A stretch of 64,000 bases of DNA from Deltaproteobacteria bacterium (GCA_029261835.1 JAJDAO010000073.1:186001-250000), one strand, 5' to 3'. Positions 44,340-52,611 are shown, counted from the first letter of the stretch. Program-made: numbers and translations. Notes: generated from the sequence alone by a model not told the origin.

Positions 44340-45164
44340 ATGCCGAAGAGTCGCGCGCCGATCCGTCTCGATTCGCCGAGCGAGCACCCGCACGTCGCCG
44401 TGGTGGTGATCGATCGTCCCGAGCGTGCGAACTGCCTCGATCCACCGATGTTGGCCGAGCTGGCGCGGGTCTGGCGGCGAATCGCTGCCGACGACGACGT
44501 TCGCTGTGTCGTGCTGCGCGGCGCGGGCGAGCGCGTGTTCTGCGCTGGCATGGACATGCGGGCGACGATCCCCGCGGCCCAGCGTCTGGCCAGTGGCGAG
44601 CGTGTCAGCGATGAAGAGTTCGAGGGGCTCCGCTCGGTCGGGACGGCGTTGCTCGCCGGCTTCGACCTCGGCAAGCCGCTGATCTGCGCGGTCAACGGAC
44701 ACGCGCGGGCCGGCGGCTTCGATCTGATGCTGGCATGCGAGATCCGCTACGCCGTTCCGCACGCCTCGTTCGCGCTGGAGGAGGTTGCGCTCGGGCTCTA
44801 TCCGACCGGCAATGCGACGGTCCTGTTGCCGCGGCAGATCGGCTGGGCGCACGCGCACGAACTCCTGCTGAGCGCTCGTCCCATAGACGCCGAGCGCGCC
44901 CGGGCGATTGGTCTGGTGAACGACATCGTCGAGCCCGATGCGCTGATGGAGACAGCTCTCGAGATGGCATCACGCATTGCGGGCAACGCGCCGCTTGCGG
45001 TATCGGCCACGCGCAGTGGCGTTCGCGAGCTGCTGGCGATGGATCTGGAGCATGCCTACCGGAGGCAGGAAGAGCTTGGCCGGCCGCTCCGGGTGAGCGA
45101 GGATGCGCGGGAGGCTCAGAAGGCCTTCGTCGAGAAGCGCAAACCGGTCTTTCGGGGGAGATAG
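44340..45164 (+). CDS. Enoyl-CoA hydratase/isomerase (crotonase family)
   Basis: 274 residues from the ATG at 44340 with GAGGAG upstream; ATGs at 44316 and 44319 are alternatives. Crotonase motifs: 'VIDRPERANCLD', 'VFCAGMDMRATI' and 'CAVNGHARAGGFDLMLACEI' form the oxyanion hole, and 'EEVALGLYPTGNATVLLPRQIG' contains the second catalytic segment with Thr/Gly where hydratases have Glu, so isomerase or other chemistry is possible. The end 'FVEKRKPVFRGR' is typical. The PEP mutase-family gene follows after 68 bases. Confidence 0.88.
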   Translation: MPKSRAPIRLDSPSEHPHVAVVVIDRPERANCLDPPMLAELARVWRRIAADDDVRCVVLRGAGERVFCAGMDMRATIPAAQRLASGERVSDEEFEGLRSVGTALLAGFDLGKPLICAVNGHARAGGFDLMLACEIRYAVPHASFALEEVALGLYPTGNATVLLPRQIGWAHAHELLLSARPIDAERARAIGLVNDIVEPDALMETALEMASRIAGNAPLAVSATRSGVRELLAMDLEHAYRRQEELGRPLRVSEDAREAQKAFVEKRKPVFRGR

Positions 45165-45232
45165 GCCGGGATGATCTCGGACGGCATGAGGCCCCGCGGC
45201 GCCCGACCTCATGGCGTGGAGGATTGCCGGTG

Positions 45233-46108
45233 ATGAACATGCCCGACACTGAACCGCCTGCTGCACACCCACTGATTGCCTCGGGCCAGCTCATGCTCGT
45301 CCCCGGCGTCTACGATGCGCTGTCTGCCAAGATCGCAGAAGCAGTCGGTTTCCCCTCGGCGGTATTGACCGGCTACGGCGTATCGGCGTCTCTCCTGGGT
45401 GAACCCGACTTCGGCATACTCACGCAGAGCGAGATTCTCGCTGTGGCGCGGCGAGTCGTTCGAGCGACGAACCTCGCATTGATCGTGGACGGCGACACGG
45501 GTTACGGCGGACCCGTGAACGTCCAACACATGGTTCGCGAACTCGTCGCGATGGGAGCGCGCGGGATCATCCTCGAGGACCAGCGTTGGCCGAAGCGGTG
45601 CGGTCACATGCGCGGCAAGACGGTGATCGACGCCGAGGAGCACGCGGCGAAGATCCACGCGGCGGTCGAGGCACGTGGTGACTCGACGTTCTTCATCACC
45701 GCCAGGACCGATGCGCTCGAGACCCACGGCATCGAAGAGGCCATTCGCCGGGCCAAGCTCTACAAAGAGGCTGGAGCAACTGTACTGTTCGTCGAAGGCC
45801 CCCGGACGAAGGATGAATTGAGACTCATCGGCAAGGAACTTCCACCGCCTCTCGCGATCAACCTGATCGAGGGCGGTGTCACGCCGATGTGCAGCCTCGA
45901 AGAGATCAAGTCGCTGGGCTTCTTCAGTGTCGGGTTCGTGCTCTCGGGGTTGTACGCAGCGTCGCATGCCTTGTTCGAGGCATATTCCGAAGTCAGGCAG
46001 TCGGGCTCCAGCGCCGCACTGCGGGATCGCATGATGCAGTTCTCGGAGTTCAACAGCCTGATCGGGGTCGACCAACGACTTGCTGATGACGAACGATTCG
46101 AGCCGTAG
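45233..46108 (+). CDS. Isocitrate lyase/PEP mutase-family enzyme
   Basis: 291 residues from the ATG at 45233 with GGAGG upstream. It contains 'LVPGVYDALSAKIAEAVGF', 'LTGYGVSASLLGEPDFG', 'IVDGDTGYGGPVNVQHMV' with Mg-binding Asp residues, and 'DQRWPKRCGHMRGK', the K/R-CGH catalytic loop of the superfamily, then 'FITARTDAL'. Members cleave C-C bonds (2-methylisocitrate lyase, dimethylmalate lyase) or form C-P bonds. Next to a crotonase it most likely works as a lyase in acid catabolism. The C-terminus is short, as in the oxaloacetate decarboxylase/PEP mutase branch. Confidence 0.9.
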   Translation: MNMPDTEPPAAHPLIASGQLMLVPGVYDALSAKIAEAVGFPSAVLTGYGVSASLLGEPDFGILTQSEILAVARRVVRATNLALIVDGDTGYGGPVNVQHMVRELVAMGARGIILEDQRWPKRCGHMRGKTVIDAEEHAAKIHAAVEARGDSTFFITARTDALETHGIEEAIRRAKLYKEAGATVLFVEGPRTKDELRLIGKELPPPLAINLIEGGVTPMCSLEEIKSLGFFSVGFVLSGLYAASHALFEAYSEVRQSGSSAALRDRMMQFSEFNSLIGVDQRLADDERFEP

Positions 46109-46176
46109 ACGACCTTGCAGGCCTGAGTCCGAGCGCCTGCCGAATGGCTCAGGAGTTGAAACGATGGCCTCCAGCG

Positions 46177-46599
46177 TCAAGTCTCTACGGCGGATGCCCT
46201 GGTCAGCTCCGCGAAGCGGACGCCCCGCAGGCCGGCGCTCTTGGTCGCGATTCGCTCGATCTCCCGGGGGCGGCCCTTGATGATGATGGTCTCCAGGCAG
46301 TTGTGGCGATCCAAATGCACATGCGTGGTGCAGAGGATGTTGATGTACTGGCTGTGATGCAGATCGACGATCTTCTGGACGAGGCCCCGTTGGTGGTGGT
46401 CGTAGCTGATCGTCAGCACGCCGATGACCTTCGCCGCGTCCGTCTTCCACTTGTCTTCCACCATGCGTTCGCGAATCAGGTCGCGCACGAATTCGGAGCG
46501 GGAGGCATAGCCCCGCCGGATCACGCGGCGGTCCAGCTCGGCCAGTAGCGAATCGGGCAACGAGACACTGAACCGGGTGACGCGCTCTTGCTTGGCCAT
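46177..46599 (-). CDS. nikR: Nickel-responsive transcriptional regulator NikR
   Basis: 140 residues. A ribbon-helix-helix DNA-binding domain ('RFSVSLPDSLLAELDRRV', 'YASRSEFVRDLIRERMV') is followed by an ACT-like nickel domain. The high-affinity ligands have exact E. coli spacing: His82, His93, His95 and Cys101 ('THVHLDRHNC'). With nickel bound, NikR represses uptake genes. It is the last gene of the nickel ECF operon, three bases behind nikO, so it controls its own operon, presumably at the box at 49132-49160. Confidence 0.95.
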   Translation of the reverse strand: MAKQERVTRFSVSLPDSLLAELDRRVIRRGYASRSEFVRDLIRERMVEDKWKTDAAKVIGVLTISYDHHQRGLVQKIVDLHHSQYINILCTTHVHLDRHNCLETIIIKGRPREIERIATKSAGLRGVRFAELTRASAVET

Positions 46600-46602
46600 G
46601 CT

Positions 46603-47373
46603 TCAGCTCCAGTCGTGCACGTGGAAGCGCTTGTCTCGCGAGCTGCCGTGGCGGTGACTGTGCACCAGGTTGGCCGCCAGCAGCTTCTCCTCATCGCCGA
46701 GGAGGTCTTCCATGCGGCCGTCGAAGATCAGCTCGTGCTCTTCGGAGAGCACCAGCACGCGGTCGCCCAGCTCGCCCGCGAGGCTGAGGTTATGAGTGGT
46801 GGCCACGGTCGTCACGCGGAGGTCCTGGAGGAAGTCGATCAGCCAGCCGGTGCTGCGAGGATCGAGGTTCGCGGTCGGCTCATCCAGCAGCAGTAGCTGC
46901 GGCTCGAGGGCGAGCAGGGCGGCCAGACACACCTTCTGCTTTTCGCCACCGCTCAAGTGAAGGGGTGGTCGTTGCAGCTGCTGCTCCACGCCGAGTCGGT
47001 CCGCCCAGCATCGCACCCTCCCGTGCAGGTCGTCCACACCGAGCTGGCGCAGACCGTAGGCGATCTCGTCGTAGACGGTCGGGTTGAAGAGCATGGCCTC
47101 TGGGTGCTGGAAGAGCAGCACCACCTCGCTTCGAAAGCGACGGCTCCAGCTCTTGTCTCTCAGCCGACGCGGGGTCACGGGCTCGGATTCGTAGCGATAG
47201 GCTCCCTGCTGCGGGAAGATCAGTCCGTTCAGGATCCGGAGCAGCGTGGTCTTGCCACATCCGTTTGCGCCCAACAGAACGACATGCTCGTTCTGCGCGA
47301 CGCTGAAGGAGACCTCCTTCAATGCCGGCTCGCTCTCCGGATAGTGGTAGCTCACGCGTTCCAGCTCAATCAT
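46603..47373 (-). CDS. nikO: Nickel/cobalt ECF transporter ATPase (NikO/CbiO type)
   Basis: 256 residues starting 'MIELERVSYHYPESEPAL'; the ATG at 47373 overlaps the nikQ end by 8 bases. Walker A 'LLGANGCGKTTLLR', signature 'LSGGEKQKV', Walker B 'LLLLDEPTANLD' and the switch His in 'VATTHNLS' are all present. The tail 'HSHRHGSSRDKRFHVHDW' is unusually His-rich and could hold nickel near the pump. It energises import through NikM and NikQ at the inner membrane. Confidence 0.92.
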   Translation of the reverse strand: MIELERVSYHYPESEPALKEVSFSVAQNEHVVLLGANGCGKTTLLRILNGLIFPQQGAYRYESEPVTPRRLRDKSWSRRFRSEVVLLFQHPEAMLFNPTVYDEIAYGLRQLGVDDLHGRVRCWADRLGVEQQLQRPPLHLSGGEKQKVCLAALLALEPQLLLLDEPTANLDPRSTGWLIDFLQDLRVTTVATTHNLSLAGELGDRVLVLSEEHELIFDGRMEDLLGDEEKLLAANLVHSHRHGSSRDKRFHVHDWS

Positions 47374-47917
47374 CGAAGAAGCCCCGCGAGCGCATCGCCT
47401 GAGTGATCTCGCCGGCTTGATGCAGAGATTTGTCGAGGAAATACGCGCCCATCCTCGCGCTGTGTCTGTAGCGATCACGCAGCCCGACCGGTTCGATACG
47501 GCGACTCTTGAAGGCGAGACGGAAGTCCTCCAGAGCCTGCTTGAACGCCATGGATTGGCTGTAGGCAAGCGTGAACAGGAAAGTCAGACTGCGAGAGAAG
47601 GCCAGGGCGTCGAAGGGATTGACGCGGAAGACGAAGAGGAAGGTCAGACAAGTCAGCAGCAAGACGCGCAGATTGACGAGCGCCACGAACTCCAGCGAGA
47701 AGCTTCCCTGGAGCGTCGAGATGATTCCGTACGACAGGGTGATGACCACATTGAAGAGCAGAATGGCAACGCAAGCCCGGCGCAGGATGCGAAGCCACTC
47801 GCGCCCTGCGAGGGCGAGCACCAGCGCGAGTCCCAGCGCCAGCGGACCAATCGCGTGCACGGTGGTGCCGAGAACGATGGCGGCGAGATAGGCCAGCAGC
47901 GCGATTCTCGCGGTCAT
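47366..47917 (-). CDS. nikQ: ECF transporter T component (NikQ/CbiQ type)
   Basis: 183 residues, shorter than usual CbiQ (around 225). Several hydrophobic helices are followed by the two coupling motifs on cytoplasmic helices: 'LAFKSRRIE' as the first Ala-Arg-Gly-like motif and 'ITQAMRSRGFFDD' as the canonical second, which bind the ATPase. It overlaps nikM by four bases (ATGA) and nikO by eight, so the three are translationally coupled. Confidence 0.9.
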   Translation of the reverse strand: MTARIALLAYLAAIVLGTTVHAIGPLALGLALVLALAGREWLRILRRACVAILLFNVVITLSYGIISTLQGSFSLEFVALVNLRVLLLTCLTFLFVFRVNPFDALAFSRSLTFLFTLAYSQSMAFKQALEDFRLAFKSRRIEPVGLRDRYRHSARMGAYFLDKSLHQAGEITQAMRSRGFFDD

Positions 47918-48561
47918 GGCTGCGAGACCCAGCCCCGCTGGCTCAAGAGACGGAACATGAGCAGGGTCAGCACACCCTCACCGATCCCGACAAGGGCGTG
48001 CGGAATCATGACGGCGGGCAGCGTGATGGAAAGGCCGAAGGGAAAGAACAGGGGCTGCCCGTCCTCGGCGTGTGCGAGCAGCGGCTGCGACCCGAGAGCC
48101 AGCGCCATCAGCAGCGCCGCTGCGTTGACCGAGAGCCAACCGGCCACGACCAGGCCGAATCCTTCGTGAACGCGCCGCAGCAACAGGTAGCTGTAGCGGG
48201 CTGCAGCACTCCCGACCAAGCCCATCGCCAGCGCGTTCAGCGCCAGCGCCGTCACGCCGCCCGCCCCGAAGAGCAGGGCTTGAAGCAGCAGGACAAGCGA
48301 CACCGAGATGAAGGCCGTCCAGACGCCGAACAGGATCGCCAGCAGCGCGATTCCCGTGGCGTGAGCCGAGGTGCCACCGGGGAGCGGCAGCATGACCATC
48401 ATCAGCACGAAGCAGAAGGCAGTCAGGACCGCCAGGCGCGGGATGGTCTCTTCCCGCAGCGCGGTGCGTAGGCGCCGCAGGCCGTAGGCCCACAGTCCGA
48501 TCGCGGCGCCGTACGCCGGCAGGTACATCTGCGGGGCGATGAAGCCATCAGGGATGTGCAT
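47914..48561 (-). CDS. nikM: Nickel-binding ECF substrate component NikM/CbiM
   Basis: 215 residues. The start at 48561 gives 'MHIPDGFIAPQMYLP', the invariant CbiM/NikM N-terminus in which Met1, His2 and a later His ligate the metal; the upstream 18 residues are rejected for that reason. 'GTSAHATGIALLAILFGVW' carries the other conserved His. Six or seven hydrophobic helices follow. The presence of NikR and a CbiL-like partner and absence of cobalamin genes point to nickel rather than cobalt. Confidence 0.93.
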   Translation of the reverse strand: MHIPDGFIAPQMYLPAYGAAIGLWAYGLRRLRTALREETIPRLAVLTAFCFVLMMVMLPLPGGTSAHATGIALLAILFGVWTAFISVSLVLLLQALLFGAGGVTALALNALAMGLVGSAAARYSYLLLRRVHEGFGLVVAGWLSVNAAALLMALALGSQPLLAHAEDGQPLFFPFGLSITLPAVMIPHALVGIGEGVLTLLMFRLLSQRGWVSQP

Positions 48562-49000
48562 CGCCCGCTTCCCCGCCCCTTCGTGCGAACAGACTGATGA
48601 GACCGAAGACGCCAAAGATCAGCGACACCCCGGCGATGATGCGCAGATGGCGCTCGAGAAACGACTTGCTGCCGCCCTGGACGTCACCCCTCGCGCCCGT
48701 GATGAAAGAGAAGTCCCCGCCATGACCGTCCTGCGAGAAGAGCTTGATTCGCCACGTTCCCGCGCGATCCGGCAGGAAGACGACACGCCCCCGGACGTCC
48801 GTTCGTCCCACCTGGAAAGGCATCTCCTCACCGGCGCGGTAGATCTCGTAGCTCTCGAGGCCGAAGTCACGGCCGTCCGCGAAGAACAGTCTGACGGAGA
48901 CCGCCGTGGCCTCGTCGATGCTGTGCTGCAGATCGTGCGCCCGGACTGGGCCGGGCAGCCACGCGCAGAGCACCAGCGCGACGACGAGGCAGGATCGCAT
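48548..49000 (-). CDS. CbiL/NikL-like accessory component of the nickel ECF transporter
   Basis: 150 residues with a signal peptide ('MRSCLVVALVLCAWLPGPVR') and a mature start at AHDLQH. A periplasmic beta domain ('FFADGRDFGLESYEIYRAGE', 'GRVVFLPDRAGTWRIKLF', 'QDGHGGDFSF') is followed by one C-terminal membrane helix ('IIAGVSLIFGVFGLISLFA') and a basic end. This is the layout of the extra components (NikL, NikK, CbiL) that accompany NikM in many proteobacteria. Its last 14 bases overlap nikM, and its start overlaps the stop of the small ORF upstream (TGATG). Confidence 0.82.
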   Translation of the reverse strand: MRSCLVVALVLCAWLPGPVRAHDLQHSIDEATAVSVRLFFADGRDFGLESYEIYRAGEEMPFQVGRTDVRGRVVFLPDRAGTWRIKLFSQDGHGGDFSFITGARGDVQGGSKSFLERHLRIIAGVSLIFGVFGLISLFARRGGEAGDAHP

Positions 49001-49104
49001 CACTGCTCGGCCAGCTCGAAGTCGAGGTTGCTGGAGCGGATCACCTCGTCGGCCTGCTGCACCGCGATCGAGCGGGACTCGCGCAGCCATCGTGCCTGGT
49101 ACAC
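49000..49104 (-). CDS. Small 34-residue ORF heading the nickel operon
   Basis: A GTG at 49104 opens 34 residues (MYQARWLRESRSIAVQQ, then ADEVIRSSNLDFELAEQ). The TGA overlaps the ATG of the CbiL/NikL-like gene as TGATG, the usual coupling signal. The composition is protein-like, charged and helical, without membrane segment. There is no clear RBS, so a leader peptide that couples translation, or the tail of a decayed longer gene, are both possible. I do not recognise it. Confidence 0.4.
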   Translation of the reverse strand: MYQARWLRESRSIAVQQADEVIRSSNLDFELAEQ

Positions 49105-49467
49105 TACCGACGTGACGCTGCATCACTTGGCGATATTACTACATGGTATTTCGTAATACCAAGACACCGCGAATGGCTTCGATGGCCTCTGGGATTCCCC
49201 GGCATGCAGTCGCCTCGGCCCGGAGTCCCAAACGCACCGCACGCGCGACGAGCCCGGCCGACGGGCGGTCTTCTCGCGCCACGCGTAACCGGATCGGTCA
49301 CGCTCCTGTGACCGCGCTGGCCACAGAGAACGCGGGCTCGCGACGCGTCGCCCGCCCCGGTGCCTCTTCAGGCTGCCCGCAGCCAGGGCCGGGCGCGGCA
49401 TGGCACTTGCATTTTCCAGTTCTGTGCACCCGACTCGGCGGAGTCGGCTCTGCTTGGGGGACAGTGC
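49105..49467. other. 363-bp divergent intergenic region
   Basis: The region lies between the nickel import and the metal efflux operons. It contains the NikR-box candidate at 49132-49160; elsewhere I see no gene with a recognisable product. Confidence 0.5.
49132..49160. promoter_or_regulatory. Candidate NikR operator
   Basis: TATTAC (49134-49139) and GTAATA (49153-49158) form a perfect inverted repeat with 13 bases between, in an AT-rich island 28 bases upstream of the first codon of the nickel operon. Dyads with this half-site and spacing are of the type known for NikR outside enterobacteria. NikR itself is encoded in the operon. Confidence 0.6.
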
Positions 49468-49644
49468 ATGGAGCTGATGATCCCGGTCGCCATCCATCCG
49501 ATCTTCGTCCACTTTGCCGTTGCTCTAACTCTCTTCGGTGTTGGTCTGGATGCGTTCGGTCTCTACGCGGGAAGGCGCGAGTGGCATGCGGCTGCCCGGC
49601 TGAGCCTCATTTGCGGTGTGGTGGGGATGGGGCTGGCAGTCTAG
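49468..49644 (+). pseudogene. Truncated DUF2231-type membrane protein
   Basis: 58 residues starting 'MELMIPVAIHPIFVHFAV'. The 'IHPIFVHFAVALTLFGVGL' helix is the DUF2231 hallmark, and a second helix 'LSLICGVVGMGLAV' ends at an in-frame TAG (49642-49644). DUF2231 proteins normally have four helices, about 130 residues or more. After the TAG the same frame continues open with 'TGWLDAERIRASDAGG', which resembles the expected continuation, so a nonsense mutation or decay is likely. It stands 83 bases before the Cu/Ag efflux operon. Confidence 0.6.
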
Positions 49645-49726
49645 ACGGGCTGGCTCGACGCCGAGCGGATCCGCGCCAGCGACGCGGGCGGCGCAGCGCT
49701 CATCAGGGAGGGGGGGGAATGGAGCG

Positions 49727-50989
49727 ATGAAGACGCTATTGACAGTGATGCTCGGCATCGCGATCCCGATGATTGCCCACGCCGCCGATGACCCCGCGGC
49801 GCTCGCCGAGGAAGCGATTCGCGCCAACCCGGGTATCGAGGCCCTGCGCGCGAGGTCGCGCGAGCTGGCCGAGCTGGCCCCGGCGGCGGGCAGCTGGCGT
49901 GATCCGATGCTGGCGCTCGAGTACACCAACACGCCGGTGGACTCGTTCCGGCTCGATCGATCCCCCATGTCAGGCCTGCAGCTCAAGCTGCAGCAGAAGC
50001 TGCCCGAGTGGGGCTGGAGCCGCACGGCACGGGAAGTGGCCGAGCTCCACACCGCGGCGAGCGAGCACGGCACCGCTGAGGCCGAGGTGCAGCTGCGCCG
50101 GGAGATCGCGACGCTGTTCTGGAAGCTGGCGCTGTCGAACCAGCTCGAGGTCGTGACGAGTGACCACCTGCGCCGCACCCAGGAGCTGCTCGACGCCGTG
50201 CGGGCCCAGTACGAGGTGGGGAAGGTTGGGCAGAGCGCCGTGCTGCGGCTCGAAGTCCTGCGCGATCGGCTCGACGACGACCTGAGCGACTTCCGGCGTG
50301 CCGAGCGCATGCTCTCCGCCGGCTTGACGCGCGCCCTCGCACGCCCGGCCGACAGCCGCTTCGAGACCCCGCCGCCGGCTGGGCCGCTGCCCGTGGAGGG
50401 CACGGCGAGTGGCTGGCTCGAGCGGGCCATGCGCGCTCGCCCCGCGCTCGCCCGCATCCGCCAGGAGATCGACGCGGAGCACAAGCGCGCCGAGCTTGCG
50501 CGGATTCGCACCCGCCCCGATGTCGATGTCTGGCTCGGATACCGGCTGCGCACCGTCGACACCGCCCTCGACGACGGCACGGACTTCGTCTCGGCCGGCG
50601 TCTCCGTCCCGATTCCGTGGGGCAGCCGCAAGCGTGGGCTCGCAGAGGAGGCCGCACGGTTGCAGGGCGAAAGCGGCGCCCGGGCGCGACTCGCCGCGCG
50701 CGTCGATGCCATCGAGTCCGAGCTGATCGCTATCGAGGCCGGCTGGGCGCGCGCCTACCAGAAGGCCAACCGGTACCGTGATCGACTCATCCCCTTCGCG
50801 ACCGCCACGCTGGAGACTACGCTGTCCGAGTTCGCGGTCGGCAAGGCGGATTTCGCATCGCTCTACGAGTCCGAGGTCGATCTTCTGCTGCTGGAGAAGG
50901 ACTACCTCGGCGCCACCACCGAAACCTATCTGCAACGCGCGGCCGCGCGAGCGGCCGTGGGCTCGGCCTCACTGGAGAACCCGAGATGA
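49727..50989 (+). CDS. TolC-family outer-membrane efflux protein (CusC-type)
   Basis: 420 residues from the ATG at 49727 (GGGGAATGGAG upstream) with signal peptide 'MKTLLTVMLGIAIPMIAHA'. It has the OEP repeats of long amphipathic helices: 'LAEEAIRANPGIEALRARSR', 'QLKLQQKLPEWGWSRTAREV', 'FVSAGVSVPIPWGSRKRGL', and 'TLSEFAVGKADFASLYESEV' near the end. It forms the outer-membrane channel for the adaptor and pump encoded behind it, with which it overlaps by four bases (ATGA). Confidence 0.9.
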   Translation: MKTLLTVMLGIAIPMIAHAADDPAALAEEAIRANPGIEALRARSRELAELAPAAGSWRDPMLALEYTNTPVDSFRLDRSPMSGLQLKLQQKLPEWGWSRTAREVAELHTAASEHGTAEAEVQLRREIATLFWKLALSNQLEVVTSDHLRRTQELLDAVRAQYEVGKVGQSAVLRLEVLRDRLDDDLSDFRRAERMLSAGLTRALARPADSRFETPPPAGPLPVEGTASGWLERAMRARPALARIRQEIDAEHKRAELARIRTRPDVDVWLGYRLRTVDTALDDGTDFVSAGVSVPIPWGSRKRGLAEEAARLQGESGARARLAARVDAIESELIAIEAGWARAYQKANRYRDRLIPFATATLETTLSEFAVGKADFASLYESEVDLLLLEKDYLGATTETYLQRAAARAAVGSASLENPR

Positions 50990-52611
50990 AGCGCACCCTC
51001 GCCCTCAGCCTTGCATTGGCCGGCCTCGTCGGCGTGTCGCTTGTCGCCGGCTGCAGCGAGGAGAAGCGCGATATCAAGAATGCCGAGCACGCCGAGCACG
51101 CAGCCACGCAGGAGATGCTCTACACCTGCGGCATGCATCCGAACTTGGTTCAGCACGAGCCGGGAACCTGCCCGATCTGCGGCATGGAGCTGACACCGGT
51201 TCGCGGCGGCGGTGCGGGGAAGGGGGCGACCCGGGCGGGCGAGCGAAGAATCAAGTACTGGCAGGCTCCCATGGACCCGAGCTACATCCGGAACGAGCCC
51301 GGGAAGTCGCCCATGGGCATGGACCTCGTGCCCGTCTACGAGGACGAGGCCCCGGGCGCCGACTCCGACGCGATCGCGATCGATCCGGTGGTGGCGCAGA
51401 ACATGGGTGTGCGGGTGGCGCGCGCCCGGCGCCAGACCCTCTATCGCCACATCCGCACCATCGGAGAGGTCGAGGTCGGAGAGGACCTGGTCTCGGTGGT
51501 GAACCTGCGCTTCTCGGGCTGGGTCGAGAAGCTCTACGCAGACAAGACGGGCGACCCGGTGAGCGAGGGAGAGCGACTCTTCGACATCTACTCGCCCGAG
51601 CTCGTCGCCGCCCAGGAGGAGTTCCTCCTCGCGCTGCGGACGCAGGGGCCGAAGAGCGAGCTGGCGAGGTCGGCGCGGCGCAAGCTCCAGCTCTGGGACC
51701 TCGACGGTGCGGACATCGACAAAGTTGCGCGTGACCGCCGAGTTCGCAGAGCGATCCCGATCCGCGCCCCGCGCGCCGGCTTCATCCTCAGCAAGAGCAT
51801 CGTCGAGGGCGCGCGGGTCGAGCAGGGCCACGATCTCTACCACATCGGCGATCTCTCGAGGATCTGGGTGACGGCGGAGGTCTACGAGCGCGATGCACCC
51901 TGGGTCGAGGTGGGCCAGCCCGCGCAGATGGAGCTCACCTATGAGCCCGGCAGGGTGATCGACGGCAAAGTCGCCTATGTGTACCCGACCTTCGACCGTT
52001 CGACGCGGACGCTCAGGGCGCGGCTCGAGTTCGATAACCCGGGCTACCACTTCAAGCCGGGCATGTTTGCCACCGTCTACATCGAGTTCCGTCGCAAGGA
52101 AGACACACTGGTGATCCCCACCGAGGCGATCCTTCACTCCGGCACCCGGCAGCTCGTCTTCGTCACGCGCGAGGAGGGCCGCTTCGAGCCGCGTGAGATC
52201 ACCACCGGACTCGTGGGCGACCGCCACGATACCGAGGTCGTCTCCGGGCTCGAGGCGGGCGACGTCGTCGTCGTGAGCGGCCAGTTCCTGATCGACTCCG
52301 AGAGCCAGCTCCAGGAGGCGATCCGCAAGATGCTGGCCCGCAGCGGCGATGGGCGGCGGGCAGCGCCCGACGCGAGCACCGCCGGAGACGAGCAGATCTG
52401 GTCGTGTCCCATGCACCCGGAAATCATCTCGCACGAGCCGGGCCGCTGTCCCGTCTGCGGCATGGACCTCGAGGCGCGCGCCGGCTCGGCGGCGGAGCTC
52501 CGGAAGCTCCGGGAGGCGCATGCCGGCCACGATCACGCAGCGGGCATGCACGGCGAAGACTCGCACGTTGAACACGGCGGAAGCGCTTCGGTCGGGGAGC
52601 CTGCGCCGTGA
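50986..52611 (+). CDS. RND efflux periplasmic adaptor, CusB-like, with heavy-metal-binding domains at both ends
   Basis: 541 residues, longer than E. coli CusB. A lipoprotein signal ends at Cys23 ('LVGVSLVAGC'). A heavy-metal-binding domain follows ('CGMHPNLVQHEPGTCPICGM', Cys48, 62, 65), then the CusB-typical Met-rich 'YWQAPMDPSYIRNEPGKSPM' leading to GMDLVPVYED. The barrel-sandwich, lipoyl-like and beta-barrel adaptor domains occupy residues 125-450. A second complete metal-binding domain lies at 471-495 ('CPMHPEIISHEPGRCPVCGM'), followed by a His-rich tail ('HAGHDHAAGMHGEDSHVEH'). It hands Cu(I)/Ag(I) to the pump. Overlaps both neighbours by four bases. Confidence 0.92.
   Translation: MKRTLALSLALAGLVGVSLVAGCSEEKRDIKNAEHAEHAATQEMLYTCGMHPNLVQHEPGTCPICGMELTPVRGGGAGKGATRAGERRIKYWQAPMDPSYIRNEPGKSPMGMDLVPVYEDEAPGADSDAIAIDPVVAQNMGVRVARARRQTLYRHIRTIGEVEVGEDLVSVVNLRFSGWVEKLYADKTGDPVSEGERLFDIYSPELVAAQEEFLLALRTQGPKSELARSARRKLQLWDLDGADIDKVARDRRVRRAIPIRAPRAGFILSKSIVEGARVEQGHDLYHIGDLSRIWVTAEVYERDAPWVEVGQPAQMELTYEPGRVIDGKVAYVYPTFDRSTRTLRARLEFDNPGYHFKPGMFATVYIEFRRKEDTLVIPTEAILHSGTRQLVFVTREEGRFEPREITTGLVGDRHDTEVVSGLEAGDVVVVSGQFLIDSESQLQEAIRKMLARSGDGRRAAPDASTAGDEQIWSCPMHPEIISHEPGRCPVCGMDLEARAGSAAELRKLREAHAGHDHAAGMHGEDSHVEHGGSASVGEPAP

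Noticed and set aside
44735..46108. A 457-residue frame ending with the PEP mutase-family enzyme
   Set aside because: The first 166 residues are the out-of-frame reading of the crotonase gene; the real start is the ATG at 45233 with its own RBS.
50926..52575. A 549-residue reverse-strand frame
   Set aside because: Antisense shadow of the adaptor gene, whose domains are unmistakable on the plus strand.
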